This document shows, piece by piece, positions 7,684 to 14,429 of a stretch of 38,774 nucleotides of DNA. Under the pieces are notes generated by a model. That model did no database searches and was not told the DNA's origin. It saw nothing but the letters and a program-made list of their open reading frames with translations. The translations under genes were made by a program, and so were the position numbers. Within the stretch, counting starts at the first letter, position 1. Each line of letters opens with the position of its first letter. This stretch comes from Pseudomonas sp. KK4 (GTDB lineage Bacteria > Pseudomonadota > Gammaproteobacteria > Pseudomonadales > Pseudomonadaceae): NCBI RefSeq assembly GCF_001984065.1, contig NZ_LYVP01000052.1:1-38774 (forward strand), in the 5' to 3' direction.

Positions 7684-8178
7684 TTATAAAACCGAAGGAC
7701 GCAACGCGGCAATCATATCGACTTCAATGGCCGCGTTTTTCGGCAACTGATAAACACCGACCGTGGTGCGGGTATGTTTGCCGGCATCACCCAGCACATG
7801 ACTGAACACATCGGAAGCACCGTTGGCCACTTCGCTGAGGTCGACAAAGTCTGCGGTGGATTTCACGTACACCGTGATGCGAATCAACGACTTGATCTTG
7901 TCCAGGGAGCCAATGGCGTCGACGATCAGCGCCAGGCCGCGCATCGCACTGATGCTGGCGGCCGCCTGCGCATCGGCCATGCTCAGGTCAAGCCCGACCC
8001 GTCCCGGGTAGTGGATCTTGCCGTTCATGCGCGGCACCAGACCGCTGACATAGAGTTCATCGTGATGGCGAATCAGCGGTGCGTAATGGCCGCCCGCGGT
8101 GTTCTCGCCGTAGATGTCATAACCGAACTCCTGGGCCAGGGCGATGAAGCGTTCATCGCAGGTCATGTGTTGAATCAT
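7684..8178 (-). CDS. RidA-family (YjgF/YER057c/UK114) protein
   Basis: The protein has 164 residues from the ATG at 8178. Longer in-frame starts exist, but GAGGAT lies about seven bases before this one. The sequence has features of the longer RidA subfamily: a hydrophobic start strand YVSGLVPR, IKSLIRITVYVKS, VANGASDVFSHVLGDAGKHTRTTVGVYQLP, and a closing IEVDMIAAL. Canonical RidA hydrolyses reactive enamines and imines released by PLP enzymes; other Rid members act on different imines or in secondary metabolism. With several PLP or amine-oxidising enzymes nearby, imine removal or a dedicated hydrolysis step is plausible. The catalytic arginine of true RidA cannot be placed with confidence, so activity is uncertain. 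Confidence 0.85.
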   Translation of the reverse strand: MIQHMTCDERFIALAQEFGYDIYGENTAGGHYAPLIRHHDELYVSGLVPRMNGKIHYPGRVGLDLSMADAQAAASISAMRGLALIVDAIGSLDKIKSLIRITVYVKSTADFVDLSEVANGASDVFSHVLGDAGKHTRTTVGVYQLPKNAAIEVDMIAALRPSVL

Positions 8179-8226
8179 TGGCACATCCTCTTGATCAATA
8201 CTGCAAAAAATCATCGATCCCTTCAT

Positions 8227-9507
8227 TCAACCTACAGCCCGGGCCGGTGGCGCCAGGCTGGTGATCCCGATCCTTGATTCGATGGCTTCGGCCAGGCGCA
8301 GCAGGTCATTGCTGAGCTGCCCGTAGTGTTCGTTGAACAGCACGATGTGGCCGATAAAGGAGAAGTTGTCTTTCACCAGGGCGCTGACCGAATCGCCGAT
8401 GCGCTTGGCGTACTGGCCTTCGACCAGTTCGATGTTCAGTGCGCGGGCCACGGCCTGGATGTCTGGCGCGTCACGCAAAATGCCACCGGCCGGTGCCCGC
8501 AGCAGGCGGATGCCGCAATAGCCCCGTGGGGTCGGCTGATGGTGCTCGATCTTGCCTTCCACGGCCCAGCGCACCCAGCGCTCCCAGGGGTTGAAGTCAA
8601 TGAAAGCGCGACGCGCCAAATCCCAGATGTGCATGCCACCGGGACGCATGTTGGTTTCCACGGCCGAGGTCAGGCCGTCGACCCTTTGGAACACCTCGTT
8701 GTGCCAGGCGCCGTTGTCCTCGGACACCAGGCTGGCCATGTGGCGGCCGGCGTCCATCAGGCGCTCTTGAACGTCGTAAGCCAGGGGCGCGGGCACCACT
8801 TGTTGGATCTCGGCGCGGTAGGCGCCTTCAGTGGTGGTTTTTTCGGTGACCCAGGTGCTGCCGGCGACGCAATCCCAGCTGTATTCACGGGCGTTCTGGA
8901 TCAGCTCTTCGAGGACGATCCCGCCTTCGCGGTAAGGCTTGAGTGCCAACCAGGCTTCATCGCATTCCGACGGATGATGGATCACCCGGCAGCCACGGCT
9001 GGCGCCTTCGCAGGCCGGTTTGATGAACGCTTTGCCGCCCAGTTCGACCACGCGCTGGCGCAGTTCCGGCAGGCTCTCGACCCGTGCGGAAAACACCGGG
9101 CGATAACTGTCGGGCGACGTCGCCGCTGTCGCTTCGAGACGACGAAAAACCTGCTTGTCCAAGCCCGCCCGCGCTTGGGCCGGGGTGATGCCGGGCAAGC
9201 CGAAATGGTTGGCCAGGGCCGCACCGAGCAACACCCCGCGATCGGAAAACGGCAGCACGCCGATCAGCTTCCAGCGGTCGGCGTTGAGGCAGCCGACCAC
9301 CAGCTCCAGGGACTCTGCCACGTCCTTCTCGGCCAGGGAGGTGGTGCAGACGTGGTCCGCCACTTGATCGTCATAGGGCTGGATCTGCTCGACCAGCAGG
9401 ATCAGCCGGGCGTTGTAGAGCGATTTGCACAGGTCGCGCAGTTTCTGGATGTCGTGAACCCGACTGCCGTTGTAACCCACCACTACTACGCATGAAGTCG
9501 TATTCAT
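8227..9507 (-). CDS. ATP-grasp carboxylate-amine ligase
   Basis: The protein has 426 residues from the ATG at 9507, preceded by GGGGG; an upstream TTG at 9525 is less likely. The N-terminal domain (VVVVGYNGSR) is followed by an ATP-grasp domain with KAFIKPACEGASRG, the adenine-binding VLEELIQNAREYS, and the metal-binding ETNMRPGG element (E-x-N-x-R-x-GG). ATP-grasp enzymes join a carboxylate to an amine or thiol through an acyl-phosphate; this layout resembles L-amino-acid ligases such as BacD. Without an NRPS in the cluster, it is the best candidate for building a dipeptide or amide product. It is 48 bases upstream of the RidA gene and 42 downstream of the transporter gene, so the three probably form an operon. 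Substrates are unknown. Confidence 0.87.
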   Translation of the reverse strand: MNTTSCVVVVGYNGSRVHDIQKLRDLCKSLYNARLILLVEQIQPYDDQVADHVCTTSLAEKDVAESLELVVGCLNADRWKLIGVLPFSDRGVLLGAALANHFGLPGITPAQARAGLDKQVFRRLEATAATSPDSYRPVFSARVESLPELRQRVVELGGKAFIKPACEGASRGCRVIHHPSECDEAWLALKPYREGGIVLEELIQNAREYSWDCVAGSTWVTEKTTTEGAYRAEIQQVVPAPLAYDVQERLMDAGRHMASLVSEDNGAWHNEVFQRVDGLTSAVETNMRPGGMHIWDLARRAFIDFNPWERWVRWAVEGKIEHHQPTPRGYCGIRLLRAPAGGILRDAPDIQAVARALNIELVEGQYAKRIGDSVSALVKDNFSFIGHIVLFNEHYGQLSNDLLRLAEAIESRIGITSLAPPARAVG

Positions 9508-9549
9508 AAGGCCCCCGACTTGCAAAGTGAAAACCGAAACGGCGATGAC

Positions 9550-10650
9550 TCAGTCATGCAGCGACGCGTTGGATCGACGGTTGAGCCAGTACCACGCGAG
9601 GATCCCGGCGGCGCCGATGACGGCCAGTACCAGCGCGTTATAGGGCGGCGGCGCGACCCGCATGATCAACACGGTCAGCCCGGCCCCGACGCCCAGGGAC
9701 ACTTCCTTGACGAACATGTTGTTCTGCTTGACCGAGAAGTAATCGAGGTAGCTGAAGGCGCATTCGGCGATGGACAGCAACGCCACCCAGATCAGGGCGC
9801 CGGCGAGGGTGTCGACGTGGAACGCGGCCGGTGACGACAGCACCGCAAAGCCGCCGACGATGATGGCGATGACCGCAACGACCTTGAACCGGCCGGTGCG
9901 CTCGATCAGTTTCATCACCGGCACCTGGGCGAAGACCACCACGGCGCTGTTGAGGATCAGCATCAGGCCGTACCAGGCCGGCAGTTCGCCAGTCTTGAGC
10001 AGGATCGCCTGTGGCAGGATCGAGAACACACCAAACAGCTTGATGCCCATGATGATCCCGGCGATCACCCACGGCAGTTTGTTGCGCCAGCCGCTGCCGT
10101 CCTGGCTGGCGGGGCGGGCGACGACGGGCTCGCTTGTAAAGGTCGCGCCGAGGGCGATGGGCAGGCACAGCAGGACGAAACTGGCAGCGCCGAGGAAGAA
10201 CATGGTGGGGGTCAACAGGGGCGACAGCAGAATCAGCCCCGCCACCAGGCTGCCCATGTTCATGGCGACGCGGTTGTAGGCGGCGCCCTCCTTGGTTTGC
10301 GCCGCTTCGCTCTTGATCAGGTAACCGGCAATGGCGATACCGTAAGCGAACAAGGCGGCGGCAAACATCACCAGGCCCTGGTTGCTGGTCAGCGCCAATA
10401 ACACCAGGCCCAGCGCGGCGGCGAGCAGCGTGACGCTCAAGGAACGGCGCCCGAGCACCAGTAACGTCAGGGGAAGCAGCAGCAACAGGGCCCGATAACC
10501 CAGGGCCAGAATGCTGTTGGTGGCGGTGTCCAGCCAGACGTTGGCCTTGCCCAGCACCGCAAACAGCGAAACGGCGGTGATGATGCGGATGGTGAACAAC
10601 CGCAGGTTGATTACCGGTTTGGCCACCGCGACCGTCGTCTGGACACTCAT
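9550..10650 (-). CDS. Major facilitator superfamily transporter
   Basis: The protein has 366 residues from the ATG at 10650, with GAGGTG about seven bases upstream; the frame extends 15 bases further without a better site. The sequence is largely hydrophobic with about ten to twelve membrane-spanning segments and a central polar loop (TSEPVVARPASQDGSGW), the usual MFS two-bundle form, though slightly short. In small-molecule clusters the MFS protein usually exports the product or gives self-resistance; import of a precursor is the alternative. It is the first gene of the minus-strand group and divergent from a MocR regulator, suggesting control by that regulator. Confidence 0.85.
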   Translation of the reverse strand: MSVQTTVAVAKPVINLRLFTIRIITAVSLFAVLGKANVWLDTATNSILALGYRALLLLLPLTLLVLGRRSLSVTLLAAALGLVLLALTSNQGLVMFAAALFAYGIAIAGYLIKSEAAQTKEGAAYNRVAMNMGSLVAGLILLSPLLTPTMFFLGAASFVLLCLPIALGATFTSEPVVARPASQDGSGWRNKLPWVIAGIIMGIKLFGVFSILPQAILLKTGELPAWYGLMLILNSAVVVFAQVPVMKLIERTGRFKVVAVIAIIVGGFAVLSSPAAFHVDTLAGALIWVALLSIAECAFSYLDYFSVKQNNMFVKEVSLGVGAGLTVLIMRVAPPPYNALVLAVIGAAGILAWYWLNRRSNASLHD

Positions 10651-10799
10651 GCAACACCTCATCAACCGGGCGAAGGTTCGACCGCGCAGGGTCGCCCTTC
10701 AGAAAAGTCTGTCAGTTGATGGTAGGGAGAGGGACTTGTCTTGGTCAGAGCAAGTTCGTATAGAATCGAACGAACTTTACTGCCAGAGAGACCAGTAAA
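10651..10799. promoter_or_regulatory. Divergent control region of the MFS and mocR genes with nested inverted repeats
   Basis: This 149-base gap separates the divergent transporter and regulator genes. Two inverted repeats stand out: AAGTTCG (10752-10758) with CGAACTT (10771-10777), and TTTACTG (10776-10782) with CAGTAAA (10793-10799). The second ends at the mocR ATG and holds the AGAGAG ribosome site in its loop. A TATAGAAT sequence at 10759-10766, inside the first repeat, could be a -10 box for mocR. This suggests autoregulation by the MocR protein. No binding site is proven. Confidence 0.5.
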
Positions 10800-12218
10800 A
10801 TGCAGGTTCAGCGTGCAGTGATCGCCGCCATAGAATTCCAGCCCGGTGTACCGCTGGTGCAGCAGATCGTCGATCAACTGTCCCGGGCCATCACCACCGG
10901 CGGCCTGCCCCACGGCGCCAAGCTGCCGCCGATTCGCGAATTGTCCGACCTGATGAACGTGGGCAAATCCACGGTAGTCGATGCCCTCGACCGCTTGCGC
11001 GCCAAGGGTTTGGTGGTGTCACGCCAGGGTTCAGGGCATTACGTGCACCGCGCCGCCACGTCCTTGCCGGGGGGCACCGGCCCGGACCTGCTGCCCCAGG
11101 ACACCCTCAGCGTGGTGCGCCGCGCCTTGCTGCTGGACAACGGCGCGCTGCGTCCCGGTTGCGGGTTTCTGCCCACGTCCTGGTTGCCCGCCGATGAACT
11201 GCTCAAGGCGGTGCGCGGCACCTTGCGTGCGACATCATCGCGCATGGGTGAGTACGGTGTGGCCGGCGGTTACCTGCCTCTGCGCCAGGTGTTGCGGGTG
11301 AAACTGGCAACCTTTGGCATCGAAGTGCCGGTGGACCAGATCATCACCACCGCCAACACCATGCAGGCCATCGACCTGCTGATGCGCCTGCTGATCAAAC
11401 CCGGCGACACCGTGCTGCTGGACGATCCCTGCTACTTCAACATGCACGCCAACCTGGCGCTGCACGGGGCCAAGGTCATCACCATCGCCCGGCAATCGAA
11501 CGGCATGGACATGGATGCCTTCGAAAAACTCATCGTCGACCACAAGCCTGTGCTGTACATGACCAACAGCACGCTGCACAACCCCACCGGGCATTCGTTC
11601 AGCCCTGCGCAGGTGTACCGCTTGCTGGAGTTGAGCCATCGCCACAACTTCCACATTCTCGAAGACGACCTGTACGCCGACATCCAGCAGCGCCGCACTC
11701 CGCGCCTGGCGGCCAGCGGGTTGGACAATGTCACTTACCTGTCCGGCTTCTCGAAAACCCTGACCGCCAACAGCCGGGTCAGTTATGCCGTGCTGTCGCC
11801 GCAACTGGCGGCGCGGCTGGTCGCACTGAAAATGGCCTGCGGCGGCGTGACCTCGGAACTGGCCGAGCACATTACCTGCACCATGCTCAGCGACGGCAGC
11901 TACGCCAAGCATGCGCGGCGCACGGTGGACCGCTTGTATGAATCCAACAGCCGCGTGGCGGGCTGGCTGGAAGAGGCCGGGTGCTCGATGTCGTCGTTGC
12001 CGGGGGAAGGCTTGTTCATCTGGACGCGACTGCCCGAAGGGCTGCACGCCGAGACGCTGGCGCGGCAAGGGCTGGAAAACAATCTGGTCCTGGCGCCGGG
12101 TACCTTGCTCAGCAAAGCGGCGGATGCCAGCCACTTCATGCGGTTCAATGTGGCGCACAGCGATACCGTGCAGGTGCGCGAGCGCTTCTTCCGCTTGCTC
12201 GACACACAGGGTAAATAA
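10800..12218 (+). CDS. MocR-family transcriptional regulator (GntR winged helix plus aminotransferase domain)
   Basis: The 472-residue protein has an N-terminal GntR helix-turn-helix (PLVQQIVDQLSRAITTG, then LPPIRELSDLMNVGKSTV and GLVVSRQGSG, residues about 17-85), a linker, and a fold-type-I aminotransferase domain from about residue 110. PLP-site elements are NSTLHNPTGHS, LEDDLYADI and the lysine in SGFSKTLTANSR. It is divergent from the MFS transporter gene, the usual position for a local regulator of a biosynthetic or transport operon. MocR regulators sense PLP together with an amino-acid-like effector, which suits a cluster of PLP enzymes. The ATG at 10800 has a purine-rich AGAGAG upstream. 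Regulator identity is strong; target genes and effector are inference. Confidence 0.92.
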   Translation: MQVQRAVIAAIEFQPGVPLVQQIVDQLSRAITTGGLPHGAKLPPIRELSDLMNVGKSTVVDALDRLRAKGLVVSRQGSGHYVHRAATSLPGGTGPDLLPQDTLSVVRRALLLDNGALRPGCGFLPTSWLPADELLKAVRGTLRATSSRMGEYGVAGGYLPLRQVLRVKLATFGIEVPVDQIITTANTMQAIDLLMRLLIKPGDTVLLDDPCYFNMHANLALHGAKVITIARQSNGMDMDAFEKLIVDHKPVLYMTNSTLHNPTGHSFSPAQVYRLLELSHRHNFHILEDDLYADIQQRRTPRLAASGLDNVTYLSGFSKTLTANSRVSYAVLSPQLAARLVALKMACGGVTSELAEHITCTMLSDGSYAKHARRTVDRLYESNSRVAGWLEEAGCSMSSLPGEGLFIWTRLPEGLHAETLARQGLENNLVLAPGTLLSKAADASHFMRFNVAHSDTVQVRERFFRLLDTQGK

Positions 12219-12235
12219 CTGCCCGACACGCGCCC

Positions 12236-12325
12236 TGTGGGAGCGGGCTTGCTCGCGAAAAGGCCGTCACATTCAGCATCAATGTCGCCTGACAGACCGC
12301 TTTCGCGAGCAAGCCCGCTCCCACA
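12236..12325. repeat. REP doublet (REPIN), TGTGGGAGCGGGCTTGCTCGCGAA type
   Basis: Perfect inverted copies lie at 12236-12259 and 12302-12325. The element sits 18 bases after the mocR stop, in the 346-base gap before the converging cyoE gene. Apart from this doublet and the terminator at 12508-12546, I see nothing else in that gap. Confidence 0.92.
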
Positions 12326-12507
12326 GGGTCTTGTGGCGCTCCTGACATCGCCTGCCAGCAGGGCGCACAAGCGCCACCCATCACGATTGCCGGCGCTTTT
12401 TTTGCGTCTGCACACTCGTTATGGCAGCTGTGTGTGGGAGACCACTACCTATGAGTTACGCCCTCGACCGGTGAAGCACGGCTTAGGTCGCACGAAGAAC
12501 ACCCAAC

Positions 12508-12546
12508 AAAAAACCCCACCCCTTCTCTCAAAAGGGCGGGGTTTTT
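12508..12546. terminator. Bidirectional Rho-independent terminator between mocR and cyoE
   Basis: A-tract, then CCCCACCC and GGGCGGGG arms with one mismatch, then a T-tract. The A-run on one side and T-run on the other let it work on both strands. It lies 18 bases beyond the cyoE stop codon and should end the cyo transcript. Confidence 0.85.
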
Positions 12547-12564
12547 CTTTGTTGCATCCGACGC

Positions 12565-13452
12565 TTAAGGCGCGTACGTCAGCAGCAGCTCGGTCGGCAC
12601 TTTGAAGTCCAGGGACATCATCACGCTCAACGCGGTAATGGTGAAGATCGAGAACACGAACAGCTTGCGTGCCCAGACCGTGTCATCCACTGCCTTGTAG
12701 CCGGTCCAGGCCATGTACAGCCAGTACATGCCCATGGCCGCGGCGACGGCGAGGTAGCTCATGCCGGCGTAGCCGCTGAAGGTCAGCATCAAGGTCGCCA
12801 CGAGGAAGGCCAGGATGTAGATCAGGATGTGCTTCTTGGCCACTTCGATTCCGCGCTTGACGGGCAGCACCGGAATCGATGCGGCCAGGTAGTCGTTGAA
12901 GCGGAAGATCGCGATGGCGTAGGAATGCGGCATCTGCCACAGGCTGAACATCACCAGCAGGGTCAGCGCGGCCATGTCGAAGGTGTTGCTCACCGCGACG
13001 TAGCCGATCACCGGCGGCATGGCGCCCGACAGACTGCCCACCAGCGTGCCGTGAACCGACTTGCGCTTGAGGTACAGGCTGTAGAAGCCGACGTAGATGA
13101 TGAAGCCGATCACGGCGAACAGGGCGGCCAACGGGTTGGCCACCTTGTACAGCAACGCAACGCCGGCGACACCCAGGACGGTCGCATAGGCCAGGGCCAG
13201 TTTCAGGGAGATGAGGCCCTGGACCAGCACCCGGTTCTTGGTGCGTTCCATCTTCAGGTCGATGTCGCGGTCGATGCAGTTGTTGAACACGCAACCGGAG
13301 GCAACCACCAGGGACGTGCCGATCATGGCGGCCAGGAAGATGGCCAGATCGACATGCCCTTTGGAGGCCAGGAAAAATCCGCCTGCCACAGAAAGCACGT
13401 TACCGAAAATGATCCCCGGTTTGGTGATTTGGATAAAGTGCTTAAAGGACAT
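12565..13452 (-). CDS. cyoE: Protoheme IX farnesyltransferase (haem O synthase)
   Basis: The 295-residue UbiA-superfamily membrane prenyltransferase carries the two aspartate-rich elements NNCIDRDIDLKMERTKNR (near residue 60) and a second conserved loop in the later half, with about nine hydrophobic segments. It transfers a farnesyl group to haem B to give haem O, the cofactor of the bo3 oxidase encoded just upstream. It is the last gene of cyoABCDE, 11 bases after cyoD, and its transcript meets a strong terminator. Order, length and motif make the assignment secure; the alternative, CtaB of an aa3 oxidase, is excluded by context. Confidence 0.96.
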   Translation of the reverse strand: MSFKHFIQITKPGIIFGNVLSVAGGFFLASKGHVDLAIFLAAMIGTSLVVASGCVFNNCIDRDIDLKMERTKNRVLVQGLISLKLALAYATVLGVAGVALLYKVANPLAALFAVIGFIIYVGFYSLYLKRKSVHGTLVGSLSGAMPPVIGYVAVSNTFDMAALTLLVMFSLWQMPHSYAIAIFRFNDYLAASIPVLPVKRGIEVAKKHILIYILAFLVATLMLTFSGYAGMSYLAVAAAMGMYWLYMAWTGYKAVDDTVWARKLFVFSIFTITALSVMMSLDFKVPTELLLTYAP

Positions 13453-13463
13453 CCGGACTTACC

Positions 13464-13802
13464 TCACTTCGCCATCATGAACGTGTGGATGCTGAACATG
13501 ATCCACAGCGACAGGCCAACCAGCAGGACGATCACGATCGCGGCGAACACAAACGCAATCACGTTGTTACGCTGCGCGGCCGAACGGTCCAGGTGCAGGA
13601 AGTACACCAGGTGCACCAGCACCTGGATGATCGCGAACGCCAGGACGATCCACAGGGTGATCGACTTGGGCAGCGACGGGTACATCACCAGACCGAACGG
13701 GATGATGGTCAGGATCACCGACAGGATGAAGCCGATGGCGTAGGACTTGACGCTGCCGTGACCGGCGTCGTCGTGGCCGTGGGTATGTGGTGCGTTAGCC
13801 AT
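13464..13802 (-). CDS. cyoD: Cytochrome bo3 ubiquinol oxidase subunit IV
   Basis: The 112-residue protein has a short histidine-rich N-terminus (HTHGHDDAGHGS) and three hydrophobic spans, the form of CyoD (COX4 bacterial family). It helps assemble the CuB site of the oxidase. Its start is directly next to the cyoC stop (no gap), so translation is probably coupled. It is followed by cyoE. Confidence 0.95.
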   Translation of the reverse strand: MANAPHTHGHDDAGHGSVKSYAIGFILSVILTIIPFGLVMYPSLPKSITLWIVLAFAIIQVLVHLVYFLHLDRSAAQRNNVIAFVFAAIVIVLLVGLSLWIMFSIHTFMMAK

Positions 13803-14426
13803 TTACATAGTCCCCATCAGGTATACAACGGTGAATACGCAGATCCACACGACGTCCAGGAAGTGCCAGAACAGGCTCAGGCAGCTCAGGCGAGTCTTGT
13901 TGGTCGCCGTCAGGCCGTGCTTGTTGACCTGGTACATCATGATCGCCATCCAGATCAGACCGCTGGTCACGTGCAGACCGTGGGTGCCGACCAGGGTGAA
14001 GAAGCCGGACAGGAAGCCGGAACGGTTAGGGCCGTAGCCCTCGGAGATCAGCATGTGGAACTCGTTGATCTCCATGCCGATGAAGCCGGCACCGAACAGG
14101 AAGGTCATGGCCAGCCAGCCCAGGACCTGCTTCTTGTTGCCACGGAAGAACGCCAGCATGGCGAAGCCGTAGGTGATCGAACTGAACAACAGCAGAGCGG
14201 TTTCGCCCAGCACGTAAGGCAGTTCGAAGATGTCGTGGCCCGACGGGCCACCGGCTACGTTGTTAACCAGTACCGCGTACACCGCGAAGATCGACGCAAA
14301 CAAAATGCAGTCGGTCATCAGGTAGAGCCAGAAGCCGTATACGGTCATCTCGCCCGAATCGTGGTGGTGGTCATCGTGCCCATGGTCACCATGGGCGTGT
14401 CCAACATTGGTCACTAAATTCGACAT
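13803..14426 (-). CDS. cyoC: Cytochrome bo3 ubiquinol oxidase subunit III
   Basis: The 207-residue protein has five hydrophobic spans and family segments such as YGFWLYLMTDCILFASIF and GTHGLHVTSGLIWM, matching CyoC/COX3. The N-terminus is rich in histidine (HAHGDHGHDDHHHD), as in pseudomonad CyoC. It stabilises subunit I of the quinol oxidase in the inner membrane. It starts three bases after cyoB and abuts cyoD. Confidence 0.96.
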   Translation of the reverse strand: MSNLVTNVGHAHGDHGHDDHHHDSGEMTVYGFWLYLMTDCILFASIFAVYAVLVNNVAGGPSGHDIFELPYVLGETALLLFSSITYGFAMLAFFRGNKKQVLGWLAMTFLFGAGFIGMEINEFHMLISEGYGPNRSGFLSGFFTLVGTHGLHVTSGLIWMAIMMYQVNKHGLTATNKTRLSCLSLFWHFLDVVWICVFTVVYLMGTM

Positions 14427-14429
14427 GGT

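Noticed and set aside
1301..10650. Identification of the cluster as mgo/leudiazen, pvf, fluopsin or azomycin type
   Set aside because: mgo and pvf need an NRPS; fluopsin and azomycin use haem-oxygenase-like oxidases rather than AurF. None combines with KamA and ATP-grasp as seen here.
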